A stretch of DNA of 64,000 bases from Gracilariopsis chorda. Lineage: Eukaryota > Rhodophyta > Florideophyceae > Gracilariales > Gracilariaceae. Shown one piece after another: positions 12,704-25,623 of this stretch. The notes under the pieces are model-generated. The model did not search any database and had not been told where the DNA came from. It worked only from the letters and a program-made list of their open reading frames with translations. How positions within the stretch are numbered: the stretch's first letter is position 1; each line of letters begins with the position of its first letter. The stretch spans positions 62,001 to 126,000 of the forward strand of contig NBIV01000164.1 in NCBI GenBank assembly GCA_003194525.1, written 5' to 3'. Position numbers and translations under genes: made by a program.

Positions 12704-12708
12704 CTTCT

Positions 12709-14800
12709 AAATAGTAACAAAAAAGGATTTTTTTGTGACAAATGGGCGAATGAAACCAGGTGAAAAAATTCCAGCAGTGCAATGTGTAATTCTTGACACT
12801 TGTGCTTGATACTGCGGTGCAAAGCACGTAAGCGGACGAAACAGCCACTTAAGTAAAATGCACTTAACGTTTATCGAGCGTTTCTCCACTGGAAGGGTTT
12901 TTTAGCTGATAAACTGGCCCGATACCGTCGCCAACAGCCAGGCGTAACTCTGAGTGACCGCTACCTTCCTTGCAGATGGAGGTGTGTTGAATCGGAGAAG
13001 AAGCATGCAATAGGGGCAATTACGACAAAACAAAGAAAGACAGAAACAAGAAACGGTGTTGAAGTGCCATTAGCCGTATCATTTTGGCCTCAAGAGCGGT
13101 AATGAAACTGAAAGAAGTTCTGGATAGTGTGCGTGACAGGGCAGACTATAGCAATTCCTTACGGCAGAAGAGGTGGTAAAAAGTAAAAGGTCCCTAACAA
13201 GTGACATTCACTCTTTCGCGTACATAGAATTTGAAAAGCTAGCTCGCAATACTGACGCTCTCTGGAATGGTGTGGTGGGCGTATACCGGCAAAACTTTAG
13301 TCCGAAACGAACCGTTTTGGTGCCAAACTGGCTAACTGGGGACCCTCCTAAGCTCGAGCCATTTGTTGTCTTCACTGCAGAGTGGTGCCGTTAGCCACCG
13401 TTTATATACTGTTGCTCAATGTAAGAACTCTAAAAATGTCACATCCCCGGCAAACCGGCCACTACTCACCACGTGAACTATGTGACCCAACTGCCATAGT
13501 GAATTTTCGCTGGATGGTTTTGCGCCGGTAACCTCTCAAAACAGGTGCCTGCTAACGGCTATTAACGGCTGCTCTTACTACCAGGTCATGATTAGCATGG
13601 GCAACGGCAGTACAGTTGTACCGCGAAGCAATTGGCAGAAAAGGCCTCCATTCGTGAACTGTAGTCACACTCTTTCTCCAAAGAAGGCCATTTCACGGCA
13701 GATTTTACTCAAATCAGTATGGAAGAGCACTTTGACCGATACAAAACATATTGGAAGGACTGCATCTAGACAGATGTTGGTACCAGAGAACTTACTTCCG
13801 TCGCAAATGCAATGAAAGATGCAGAAATAATCATACGAGCATATAAAAGAGAATATTTTGCCAGAATAAGGAGAAATATCGTGTGAAAGATTCTCAACAG
13901 TGGACCAGTTGCGCTAGAAATGAGAAATTTGAGGGTACAGGAGCTTACCTTAGGGTCTCGAAAAAAATTTCGTAAGCACAGATTTTGATCTCTTGTGGAA
14001 AATCTGAGTATAATGAAAGTATTATGCGCTGCTCAACGAAGGCCCAAAGAAACTCAAAAACACGCTGAAGTTGAAAAAATCCGTATTTTTAAAACCGATC
14101 AACATCTTTTGGAGTAGAATTAAGGTTGAAAATGCCCAAAACACTCAAGCGCAATTATTAAGGTATATTACGAAACTTGTAGTCCAAATTCCTCCTGAAG
14201 CGCAGTATATTTACTGCTTTACAAATTATTCTAAAAGTGTTTATGGATTTCGTTGTAGATTACGCGTGTTGGATTCTTTGACTTGAGCATTTCCTAGAAC
14301 ATTCTTGGTGAGTTCTAGGGTGGCGGTGTTAAATTATCCTTGTATGGTGTGGGTGGTTCTTGACGGTGGAAAAGGGCTTGCGTTTTGAGAACGATCCATA
14401 AAATGGGAGCTCTGATGACGCGGAAGGGGTGGGGGTGTTCCTTTACTGTTTCGGCTCTTTAAAGTCCAAACTAGCAGATCAGCTGTATCGTGGTCTGCAA
14501 TGTCAATCCAAACATTTTGTAAAATAAAATGCCGAATTTTTGCATTCCTGCAGAAGAATTAGATACCTACTGGCCGTGTTCACATAACCGAATGCAACAG
14601 GGGTGCATATCGCACCCATCTTAGGGAAGTAATATAATTGGCCTTCTAGCTCTTCCGTCAGAGAGCTGAACTCAAAAAAACCTTTCTCTCGCCCCTCTTA
14701 GCCCCGTAAAGAGAGAGATTGAAGCCAATGTTGCTTTCATAGTACTCTCGAGAAGAGACTTGTCAGAACGACTCAGTCGTCGTCAGCAGTAATTTGTAAT
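12709..14800. other. Old sequence, no gene recognised
   Basis: About 2.1 kb of AT-leaning sequence. Short frames at 13173-13394, 13588-13815 and 14071-14286 look like remains of coding sequence, with lysine- and arginine-rich stretches, but no motif is clear. Part of it could be the 5' section of the decayed Gypsy relic that follows. No repeat ends were identified. Confidence 0.5.
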
Positions 14801-16789
14801 GGTGAACCTGAGTTATATGTAATGAGGTTTTTCTTTTTTTTTTAAAATGTTGCAGCTAAAGACGTCAATGATTCGAAAAAATCAACTCGGATCTTTCCGT
14901 TTTGACCAGAAAAGCGGATTGAATACTACCATAAGGGTATGTATACTAGAGAAAATTGATCTAAGAACCGTAGAATTACGCTGCTGTCAAGCAAGTCTTC
15001 ATGGAAAAGTATTCTAAAATGATCAGTCAAGAGGAGTCCACCGAAGAGCCCTAGCTTTCGAAATTTTGTCCGTGAGGTATGGCCAGCTCATTGAAAGACA
15101 TGGATGTTGCCTGCAAAAAGGCAAAACTGAATGATGAGGCCAAATTTGGAATGCTGAGAAATGCAGTCATGGGACATGTGGATCTGGCTCTGTGTGTTTT
15201 TCTGAGAATTGCAAGCGATCAGTAGTCGCTCAAGGGTACGACTCGAGACAACTTACTACATTTGTGGCCAAGAAAGTATCGGTCGAGCTTATATGGTAAA
15301 CGGGAAAGAACATGGTAAGCCATCTCACGCTACTACGATTGCCAGTCGTCTTGAACGAAACGTGCAACTAGTATAAAACCAGGTAAAATCCCTGAGGTCT
15401 GAGATGGTGGACCTCAAGTTCTGAGCTAAAAAGAAACAAGCTTCAAAAGAGGAGAACAATTTTCTTGTTTCTTCATTCTGTCAAAAGCCGAGCCATGAAG
15501 CCAGTCCCTGTGACGAACCCCCGCACCAGACTTTTAGATGTCTATGATGTAGGACAATGGGACACTGGGGCGATACTTGTTCTTCAACGCCGAAGATTGT
15601 TGCGCATCCCACCGCTGACAACGACACATGCACGAAATACAAGAGAGAAAACCAAAGAAATCTGTATAGGAAAAGAATTATACAGTAGAGATATTGACTG
15701 GAAGGACAGTGGAGGAAGATACTGTCAATGCTACGAAGAGAGATGCTGAAGGCAGGGCACTGCCAACAGCCAAAGACGGGACAGCTAACCGTGAAAGAGT
15801 TAGTCAACTCTCAGACAGATCCTGTCATTGAACGTATGAAGGGTATACGAATTTGAAACAGGATGAAGCCAAATCTCACAAACAGGCCATAAGAAAGGCC
15901 CAAAATGCCCAGAACAGTCAAACGTCAGGCTTTCTATTCTATGTCGTTATAATGTACTTATTGAACTAGAAAATGCTCCATATGGACTCAACGTCGCCCA
16001 TCTTCTCCATTGAAATGGAGGGAACTCTTAAAGACATATTCAAAATCTGTCCGTGAAGACTACTAGGAGTCAGAATTGTAATGTCTTTCACAGGCCTGGA
16101 AGTACCCAAACACTTGAAGTTGTTAGAATGAAGCCGTTTGGGAACTGAGGTCAACGCGGTGCTGTAATCAGGAATGATTTCTGACCTTCTCTTTACTTTA
16201 CTGATGAAAGAGCTTACGCTCGCCCCAAAAGCACCCAAATGAAAGATTGAAGTCGCCGATGGAAGCTTTGGTGTAGAAGAAGGCGCGGTTAGAGACATTT
16301 CTTTGCCATGTCTTGAATTGAATACGCTGTTAAAGATGTTAGTTATTTTTGACTCTCCGGTGGATGAGGTTATCGGCGCCCAACCGTTGATAATACTCAC
16401 GCCCGCATTGACATGGCAAATCATACAGTCACTGTGACTATAGAAGAGAAAGAATCTGTGGTAGATCTCACATATGATGAACCCAATGCTGATATGGAGG
16501 GATCTGGGACTGATATTGAGCATTCCATTTCAGACTAAGAGATATACCTAGCTTTTTCCAGTTTGAAAACTGAAAAGGATGCAAAGCATGTGGAACTTGC
16601 AAAGAAGATCGAACTCCACGCAACGATGAAATTTGAGGTTGATGAAGAAGACACCATCCCCAAAATTTGGGGAGAAGATGAAGAAAATGATATTGAGAGA
16701 GGTAAGCCACAAGTGTTGAACCTAACCGAAGAGGAAGAAGACATAAAATAGACGATATTAGCAACAAAGGTGTCGGTCGCGAAATTGGT

Positions 16790-16851
16790 AGAATGCTCCA
16801 GCACTGCTGGAACACACGTGTAGAGTGCTCCAGCAGTGTCTGGAGCATTCT
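16790..16851. repeat. Long hairpin, about 26 bp stem
   Basis: A 62 bp inverted repeat. The left arm starts AGAATGCTCCAG and continues CACTGCTGGA. The right arm is its complement with one extra base and one mismatch, around a loop of about nine bases that contains ACGTGT. It may be the palindromic core of a small transposon, the end of an LTR, or a foldback RNA source. It lies in otherwise decayed sequence. Confidence 0.7.
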
Positions 16852-17032
16852 AAGATTCGTTGGCCCAGCATTACCACTGTATTGCAGTGATGCAGGCGCC
16901 AGTTGCTAAATTCCTATTTGTTATTGTGCAGCTTCAGAGGCTTTTGGAAGCCAATGGAGTAACCTAGACGCCCAGATGAGTAAGTACAAAGTAGTAATGC
17001 GTTTCTGTGTTGTTTTTCATGCTTTTTGACTC

Positions 17033-17040
17033 TATAAAAG
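17033..17040 (+). promoter_or_regulatory. TATA-like box in a possible solo LTR
   Basis: TATAAAAG is followed after about 90 bp by a CT-rich, ATCAACTCTCAACC-type stretch. The arrangement resembles the promoter and leader of the Copia LTR at 19447, though the sequences are not the same. The surrounding 16.9-17.2 kb may be a solo LTR. No matching ends or target duplication were found. Confidence 0.35.
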
Positions 17041-18660
17041 GGCGAGTTGAGTCCCAGACTTTGGTCTATACTCGTTCTCAAGAACAATATCTCAAAACGT
17101 CCTCACCCCCAAAACTGTCTCAACTTTTCATATCAACCATCAACTCTCAACCGCACTTAGTGAGGCGCTTGCCGCTTTGTGCATACTTTAGGTGGGACAT
17201 TACCGTCACTGAGATCGGTTGAAGCGCCCTTGGCGTAGACGGGAGACGGGTAGTGTGTACCAAAGGCGCTTCTGTCGTCTGTGAGCCCCCACCGGAGCTT
17301 TGCTCGGATATTGGTGACGGTCAAAAGACCTGGTGGTTTCCGGACGGAAGTGCTTGATGGGAAGCTGTCCGCAGGTGACGTGTCGCGCAACCTCTCCTGC
17401 AAAAGGCCAGATTGGGTATAGAGTGAAAGCATATCCAGCTGTTAGCAGCTCTCCTTTGGAAGCCCTGTAAGGATTGTACGCACCTGCTTCTGGTTGGTGC
17501 AGAAGTGGGTAGGCTGCAGAAATCACTTCACATCCGGAGTGTCTCACCGAAAGCCGGGAGTCTGACTCCTAGTGATCCTTGAAATTATTCTTGGGTTGTG
17601 CGCCGTTTCAAGAAGTATCAAGAAGTTTGTATTTGGATTGAGCCTTGTGCTATCCTTTTTTATTTGTTGTTATCGTTGCCGGTTGAGTCCTTTTGGTCCC
17701 TGCATTGGTTGTTCGTTTGATCTTTTGTTCGTGTCATTTCATCTTTTTGGGGCTTCGAGCTACGAGGAATACCCTTTTTAGGCTAATTTGTCATTTACTT
17801 TGGACCCTGCGTCACCCTCTCGTGATGGGGCCCACAAAAGATCAAGCATCTGTCGTAAAAAGAAACAAATGCAGCTCACCGCGATATTCATATACTCCAA
17901 GGCTGCTCTTTGGTCCTTGGAAGACCTGAAACCCACTGACGTGTCATTCAGGCATTCTTCGATCTAAAGGATCCAGAGCGCTTAAACGTAGTACAGGCAA
18001 GGCGTCTTCCACTGCGGCATAACGATTTGCTATGAAAAGAGATGGGTAAGATGCTTCATGCAGCAATCATCATACTACTAAACTCTACGTGGTAGACTGC
18101 TAGCAGCGAAGAAAGACGGAAGTTCGAGCTTGTATGTGAAATCCAGTGCATTGAATGTTAAAATGAATTCCGATCGTTGGCCATTACCATGCCTAAGAAA
18201 AGTGTTGGATGAACTTCTTAAATTCTCCCTACTAACAGCTCTAAAGTTGTTTTCAGGAAGTTGGAAAGTGAAGATGGCCGAGATACGCAAAGAGATGACG
18301 AAGGTTATCTGCTGACTCAGTAAATTGAAGTTTGAAGTCATGTCATTTGGATTGATGAATGCATGTGCCATTTTTCAGAGATTGATGGCGGCCATAGTGA
18401 AAGATTTATCCTTCGTTAGTTTTTACTTGAATGAAGTTGTCATTTATTGCGTCAATGTAGAATACCATTCGATGTATTGCGACAAGGTAGTTAGCAGAAT
18501 TCCTTGCATTGGATGAAGATTGAACTGGTTAAGTATATTTTCGCGCGGCCTCAAGTAGAGCTATTAGGACATATCATCAAGAGCAATCAGCAAAGGATGC
18601 AGTCAGCGCGATAAGACACTCTGGGATGGAATACAGGACATCTACAGGAAGAATTATAGA

Positions 18661-19441
18661 ATTAATCGTAGCTTCTTCTCGTGGAGAAGCACACGGCACC
18701 ACGTAGCCTGAGAAATGCAGCACGTTGTTTGTGCAACGATGAAAATTCGATCAATGAAGACATCGGGTACGAATGACAATCTACTCCACGATAATGTTCA
18801 AGAGGAGTATCGTGAATGGCCGATAAAAAGACGAAGGATGGAAGCATTGTGTACGCACCTCCTTCCAAATGGGTTTCTACTGCAGATTGATTTTCTCTGC
18901 AGGATAAGTTCTGTGATGATGGAAATATAAAGAAGACGAAGTCAACCTCGACGAAAGGGAGTTCAAGCAACTGTATCGATGCAGTTGAAAAAATGCCATG
19001 AGGAGCACTCAAAGCCACACAATTACAAGGATATCGTTAGTTCTGAATTGGCAGCTAAAGAAGAACAAAACCAAGGACTACTTTCGAATAATGGAGAAAG
19101 TCGTCCGAAAAGAATAAAAAGGTGAATGCTAGAGAAGAAGTACGAGAAAGAGGGACCAAGGGTGTCGGGTACAGCGCCAGGAATTCAGGCAGGTTTTTTA
19201 TAGAGAAATCGAATATTGAAGCAGTACACGGAGCGGTTCGAGATGGAAAGACAGGAACATGAGGATGTTGAGCTACTAAAACAATTGGATCCTACCTAAC
19301 CTGAGGTCGAAAAGATCATGATTGACGAAATGATCCGAAGGCGGTGGAGGGTAGAGAGGTTTACATATGAGAGGCAAAAGTACACGGAAACATACAATGG
19401 CGAAGAGCTTACTGGTGGTATTGGAGATGCGAAAAAGTACA
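18661..19441. other. Spacer between relic G and Copia C
   Basis: Charged, lysine- and glutamate-rich frames with no motif, possibly the far 3' remains of relic G. The stretch ends at the TTATC target site of the Copia element. Confidence 0.4.
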
Positions 19442-19446
19442 TTATC

Positions 19447-19819
19447 TGTGAGGATAAGGCTCCACTCACCGTCCTTGTCAGACGGTGAGAAAAAAGAAGA
19501 TGGCATGGACCATCTCACCATCCTTAGGGATAGTGACAAAGCGTCCTGCCTTCTCACCATCCCCGAGGATGGTGTGATGGCTGCTTACAATGCCGCTTTC
19601 ATGCGAGCATTTTAGGACTCTAACTACCGAGAAACACGACTAGCGTCTTTCTCACTGAGTATAAAAGGAGGGAACAGAACTCGGCCTTCGCCTCTCGTCT
19701 GTTCCCCAACCCATTATCATCATCAACTCTACTTCTGTAAGCAATGGAATCATCCTTTTTGGGCCGTCTCTAGCTACTACTACAGGCCGCCCCATTTTTT
19801 AACGTATTATTTCACGACA
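19447..19819 (+). repeat. 5' LTR of Copia C
   Basis: Starts TGTGAGGATAAGG and ends TTTCACGACA. It contains tandem CTCACCATCC-like and GGATGGTG-like blocks that form inverted repeats, and a TATA box. Its partner is at 25624-25996. Confidence 0.93.
19660..19667 (+). promoter_or_regulatory. TATA box in the LTR of Copia C
   Basis: TATAAAAG lies about 160 bp before the LTR end, the usual place for the U3 promoter. The leader downstream is CT-rich. Confidence 0.6.
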
Positions 19820-19983
19820 TTCTGGAATTATCCGTGGATAATCGTTGAGTTTTACAGTTTTGCAAGTAAGTCATTCGACATCTAAAGAATTGAAAAATTC
19901 TGTTGGAACCGACTACGCGTTGATAACCAATACGTATAAGACGTAATCGCTAATCACACTTTTTTCTAATTTATATTCTTTGA

Positions 19984-20600
19984 GTGTCTAATCAGCATAT
20001 AAATACAGAGCCTCGTAAAAAGCCAGGCACTGTTCTTATTAACAATTCAATCTATCCTACGGTAACCGTAGAGCACCCACCCTCCCCGCATCGTCAGCAC
20101 ATTGCTGTACTCCCAGCGCCGCCAACCACTCAGAAGACACCGCGCATCTTAGACCTTCAAACCACTTCAGAAATAGACAGCAAAGCAGAAATGGTCTACC
20201 AATCAACTGTATCCAGCCACAATCCGCCAAGTGTCGTTGACCTTGAAGCCGAAGGAGTACCGGTGCCCCGCAGCCGCCAGCAACCACAAGTGCCAGTGCA
20301 ACGAAGCACCAGTGGCATACGGAAGCTCCGCAAGAAAAAGGCCAATTGTTTGGCTGCCCAATTGCAACCGAAGAAGAAGACCACGCGTGTGGCTGGTGCC
20401 AAACGCTTCTGCACGTTGTGAAAAATTCAGTGCAACAGTGCAAAAACCTTTTTTGACCACTGTCAGTTTAAAACACACCGCAACCACGTGCAGTGTAAGC
20501 GTACTCCGCCTCACTGTGCTATCTATAAGCGCTCATTTGAGTCGCATAATCATTTGAACCGCCACAAAGACGGCAATGCACACTTCCAAGTGCTCTAAAA
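19984..20600 (+). pseudogene. Extra reading frame before gag in Copia C, with C2H2-like Cys/His spacing
   Basis: Between the 5' LTR and gag lies a frame of about 145 residues rich in Pro, Gln, Ser and Thr, ending in a Lys/Arg cluster near 20.34-20.41 kb. Beyond it, to about 20.60 kb, the sequence keeps coding character. Cys and His recur there with spacing like classical C2H2 zinc fingers, for example around CQFKTHRNH and SHNHLNRHKDGNAH. Standard Copia elements have no gene here. It could be a DNA-binding accessory protein taken up by the element or an extended gag N-terminus. It belongs to a fossil, broken element. Confidence 0.5.
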
Positions 20601-20757
20601 TCAAAAGTTAAATAAATAAATAGTTTTGCTTTTTCGTATTACTCCACGACTACTTACCAATACTAATAGGCTAATTGTGTACGATTAAAGCTTAGTTAAA
20701 CACAGTACTCTATTATATTAGCATACATAACACTGTAGTAATTTGTTTAGTTCATCA

Positions 20758-22360
20758 TGCTGCCACTTAACGGAAACTTTGCTACTAATATTAGGTATGC
20801 AAATCAGCAAAACTGACAATTTATCGAATTTATTAAGAGTATTCAGGAAAACAGTACCCAAGCAGAGCCCGCTCAAGTAATCGAACTTCTGAGAACTGAA
20901 TACCCTCCAGATAAGCTACTAATCTTTACGATTTTAAGTAATGGATTGCTTATGCGTAAGTTCGCAAAGTTCTTAGAAACTCGTGGAATTAGTCTCGCAG
21001 AACATGAAAGCGGTCACCTCTTAAAAAGAATCACCAAAACAATTTTTGGGGAGTCTCATTTAGAAGATGTTTTCACTGCTATAGATTTATTCGAGCAAAC
21101 GCCGGAATCTGCTCCGCCTACCCGACAACAACCACAGAGATTTGCAGACATCAAAGAAGAAACTGAGGTTGAGCAACAATGTGAGCTCTCACCTCCGAAA
21201 CGCGTGAATGAGCAAAATCGCGAACGCCAGCCATGGCGTGCTCAAAACGATACCAATGACCCGCAAACGAACTTTGGAGACAGCCGAGTCAGGATAGCTC
21301 ACTATATTGCGTTTCGTTTCAAAGATGAATCGTCTAAATCCTCAGAAGCCCTTGGTGAATGTTGGGAAGAATTTGTGAGCGACTATAAGTATGCCGCTCT
21401 AGATTACCATCTATCCAACCATCAAAGACTCCAATACTTACACCACCTTTTGCGTGGAAACGCAAAACGTTTTTACGTATAAAACGTTGATGGTAGAGTG
21501 CAAAGTTTCAGGGAAGCTTCAGCAGTATTGGAAAAGGATTATAATTATCTTTCCCGTCAGAACCACATTGCTGCCTATTTACGTAACTTACGATTCCAAA
21601 ATTTTGTTTCAAAGAGCTCTTCATTAAGCGACGCTTTGGAGACACTCCACGATGAAATTTAGAAGTTGTCCAGACAAGGCCCTTTGCACTGCTGATCCGA
21701 GTGCAACAGAATCGAATATTTACAGAATGCTGTAATTGGTAATTCCTGGGCACGAGATGCCTGCAGCAGGGCCAATGCAGGACTGATTAGTTATCATGAA
21801 CTTTACGGTCAGTTGGAAGCTGCAATTCAACTCGATCAAGAAGAGAAAATCGGTCGCATGCGAGATCAAAAGAGTCTTCAGTTGGACTCACTTTCCATCG
21901 ACGAGTTTCAGAACTCTGGCACGAGTGGAACGTTCTATGCTGGCCAATCCCGATACGTACGTCACCCGCATTTCACAAACCGGACAAACTTTCGTCAATC
22001 CAAAAGCAGACGAAACTTTACCTGTTGGAATTGTGTTAAATTCGGACATGTTGTTGCCGAATGCAGGCAACGCAAGGACCTCACCAACAATGCCGCCAAA
22101 TGTGTGCAGTATTTGCAACGCAACGGCTACAAGGATCAGAAAAAGGCTTTGAAACGTGTCCTGTATAAAATCGGCCAACAGCGCGAAGAGTCCAGTGAAT
22201 CCGATGAATTCGAAAGCGCGGAAAAATTCTTTGCATGCAACGGCGAGGCAGATATTAATGTAGACAACGAAAACTCTGATCCTTCCGAACAATTCTTTGC
22301 ATCTAATTTTGGAACTCAGAGTAGCGAACCTTCCCTCTCGAATTGCCTTCAGGGTTTTTA
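20758..22360 (+). pseudogene. Copia C, gag part
   Basis: A long hydrophilic coding stretch. A helical capsid-like region lies near 20.9-21.5 kb, and a zinc knuckle, CWNCVKFGHVVAEC, lies near 22.02-22.07 kb with CX2CX4HX4C spacing. The tail after the knuckle is acidic and serine-rich. This is the usual gag layout of Copia. Confidence 0.8.
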
Positions 22361-22559
22361 ACTGGGAGTACTAACGATTTCTGCCGTAGTGCTCCTTCCA
22401 AGCAGCAGAACAAGAAAGGACCAGACAATTCCTCCAATGGCTCAACTCGAATCACTCGTTTTTGTACACGAAAGCAAGCACGATACAGTTCACGAACACC
22501 TCGTTGGAACCTTTTTGATATTCAAAACGTGAAGACAAGCTCATTCGAGAGAAACAGAC

Positions 22560-23900
22560 GCGAATTTCAAGGACCATGTCTGGATTCTGGCGCACAACAA
22601 TCTGTAGTAGGAAAACAACAAACCTAAGCGTACTGTAAACTTGAAGGCATTCCATTAAAGCTGAATCACTCCAACAAAGGTTTTAAATTTGGAGATGGCA
22701 TACACTTCAGCCATGGAACCATGCAAGTACGCAATCCAAACCCTGGCAACACTTTTCTTCCACTTGAGATTGACGTCGTCGACGCCTCTGTGCCTCTTCT
22801 TATTGGACTGGATATCTTGGACTTACACGCTCTTGTACCTGAAAACGTGGAAAACATGTTACTCAACAAGAAGCTCAATTGGTCTATACCAATCACGCGG
22901 AAATTCGGTCATATATACTTAGAATGGGACTTCTCTGAGATTCTTTACACAAAGAGTGAATGCATATGCACTTCTACCATCCAAGCGCAGACAAGCTTTT
23001 CAACTTGATCTGCGGAGCAAAGCCAGAAAATGCCACCGTCGAAAAATGCATATGCACTTCTACCATTCATGCGCAGACAAGCTTTTCAACTCGATCTGCG
23101 GAGCAAAGCCAGAAAATGCCACGGTTGAGACCAGGAAACTCATTGAGCATATCTCAAACTCATGTGCCATGTGCCAAAGTTTTACACCCCGGCCACAGTC
23201 CTTCCAAGTATCCATTCCAGGCAAAATAATATTCAACAGTGAAGTTGCTTTGGATCTTATGTTTTTGGACAAAATGCCACTTCCACACGTTGTCGACACA
23301 CAAATGCACATCAGCTCTGCAGTTTACCTCAGGAGTCAGACCACTGAAGCAATCTGGTACGCATTGCTCGGTTGTTGGGCCACATTATACAGCGGCTATC
23401 CAGACAAGATGACACTGGATAAAGCCAGAAAATTCACATCCGCTCGATGGAAAGAACTGACAAGCATGACTGGAATCTCCTTACAGTTCTCAGGCGTTGA
23501 AAGTCATAAATCCCTTGGAAACGGTGAACGGTACCATGAACCCTTACGTCGTATCTACCAAAAAATTCGATACAGCGAGCCCGGCCTCCCCATCGCCTTA
23601 GCCTTTCTGCTTGCTGCCAAGGCTATGAACTATACAATGAACCCCGAAGGACTAGTAACCTCGCTACTCGTAATTGGAGTTCTTCCCCACTTCCCACCCT
23701 TTAGAATAGAACTTTCAAATCATGAAGAGCGAATGTGAGCTCTTCAAATTGGGCGCACTGAGATGGAAACCATCACTTCGGAGCTTCGTTTGCGCCGTGC
23801 AATCGTTGCTCGCATTTCATCTGCCGCATCGACTACCTTGAAGTTTGGACAAGAAGCTCTTGTTTAGCAAGAGGACATGAAGCCAATAAAATGGACTGGA
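22560..23900 (+). pseudogene. Copia C, protease and integrase parts
   Basis: The protease active-site motif CLDSGAQQSVVG lies near 22.58 kb and LLIGLDILDL near 22.80 kb. The integrase zinc site shows His residues near 23.06 kb and CAMCQ near 23.16 kb. Core-like segments follow to about 23.6 kb, including SHKSLGNGERYHEPLRR near 23.51 kb, which resembles the Glu-bearing helix. Protease and integrase before reverse transcriptase is the defining Copia order. Confidence 0.8.
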
Positions 23901-24049
23901 CCCTTCAGAATTGCCAAAATCGATGACAAGCAGGTCTTCATTGACTGCAATGGAGAAACAGTCCAGCATTCTATTGCACAAGTCAAACCCTTCCATCGTG
24001 ACGAACTAATGAACAATTTTCATACTTGTCTCCAACCAATACTTCCTGG

Positions 24050-25400
24050 TGATTTTGAACTCTATGATGTTCAAATCACTGAAGTGTTAGGTTCTTCCCA
24101 TCACCGTCGGAACCTACCCGCATTCAGTGAAGCTAAACGAAAAGAGCTGGCAGGATTAATATCGTGCGGAACGTGGAAAGCCATTAGAAAAGACGAAGTG
24201 TCAGAAGACGCCAATATTCTCACTGGAAGATTTGTGCTCGCCATCAAAAACCCAGAAACTGATGAAGAAATATTCAAAGCCAGATTTGTCGCCCAAGAGC
24301 ACAAATATCCAGATAACGCTCTTCTCGTACACAATTCACCTAATCTAAGACAATAATCAACACGAATTATCGTTAGAATTGCCGCTATTCTTGGATATAG
24401 AGTGTGAAACACAGATTTTTGCCAAGCATACTTACAATCAGCACAGAAACTCATGCATAAAGTATACTTGAAGCCCCAAAAAGAACTGAACGTTCCAGCA
24501 CACATGTTGTTGTTACTTCTCCGCCCTCTTTATGCACTCTCAGACTCTGAAGACTATTGATACAGAACAATAAAAACTCATTTAAAAGAAGACCTAGGAA
24601 TGAAACCGACAAAAGAAGATTTGTCACTATTTATGAAACACAAAAGTCAAAGTTAACTGGATTAACAGGTGTTTACGTAGATGACCTTTTTAAATGCAGA
24701 ACCGATCAATTCCTGCAACAGGCAAACCTCAACATACAGAAATTTGAATAAAAAGACTTGGAAATGGATTCCGCTTTATTTGCAGGCGTAAGAATACGCA
24801 CAACCAATAACGGATTTTCAGTAAGTCAGGAAAATTATGGCAAACGATTGCGAATTCTTCCGAAAGATTGCAATTTTTCTGATTTCCGTTCATTAAGACA
24901 CAAATTTTTTTGGTTGACTCACACGCGACCAGACATTTGCTGTGCTGTCAAAATAGCTGCTCAAGTTACCGAACAATCTTTCTCAAGCGAATTTGTGAAA
25001 AAACATCAACAAAGTTGTAAAACATATTCAGCAAAGTCAAAATGTAAATCTGAAATATGTGAAACTTGATATCAATTCACTCCACCTCAAGGTATATTCC
25101 GATTCATCATTTGGAAACAATGCAGACAATTCATCCCAGGTCGGATTGATTATTCTTCTCGTGGAAAAGTTCGATAACTGCAACATTCTTTATTTTTCAA
25201 GTCACAAAAGCCGGCAAGTTACCAGATCAGTTTTTGGAGGAGAGCTATACGCATTAGCAGATGCATTCGATATAGCTTATTTTACCAAAACTGACTTTGC
25301 GTCAATAATTGGAAAACAAATTCCAGTCACAATGCTTTCTGACTCAAAACGTTTATTCGACGTAATAACAAAAAGCTCATCTACATGTCAATAGTGACTA
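24050..25400 (+). pseudogene. Copia C, reverse transcriptase and RNase H parts
   Basis: A Copia-type reverse transcriptase opens with LISCGTWKAI and KARFVAQEHK near 24.15-24.30 kb. It continues with a FCQAYLQS-like segment near 24.43 kb and GVYVDDLFKC near 24.67 kb, which holds the catalytic VDD. RNase H follows, with VYSDSSFGNNADNSSQVG near 25.09 kb and FGGELYALADAFD near 25.23 kb. Broken but easily recognised. Confidence 0.85.
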
Positions 25401-25623
25401 ATGATCGACATTTCTACAGTTTGTGAAGCCTACACGAACCATGAAATTTCTGATGTTGGGTATATCACCTCCACTAACAATCCCGCCGATGTTTTCACCA
25501 AAGTAAAGAGCTGTGATGTTTTGAACCAAATTTGAAGTACTTCCAAATTTGTTTTAGATATTGATCAACAATTTATACGTGATTTTATGCGAAAATTGTA
25601 AGCCATATGAAAAGAGCAGGGAA

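Larger units (their letters stand above)
14800..18660 (+). mobile_element. Decayed Ty3/Gypsy relic (G)
   Basis: Three parts in the right order show a Gypsy origin. Near 15.53-15.58 kb is a gag zinc-knuckle-like Cys/His array with CX2CX4HX4C spacing. Near 16.08-16.41 kb is a protease-like segment (ADGSFGVEEGAV, then DEVIGAQPLI). Near 18.06-18.62 kb is a reverse transcriptase relic with the LTNAPATFQR-like NACAIFQRLM and a LLGHIIKS segment. The element is old and heavily broken, with many breaks spread over its length. Its LTRs were not recognised. The part from about 16.9 to 17.9 kb fits no Gypsy domain and may be a separate insertion. Confidence 0.65.
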
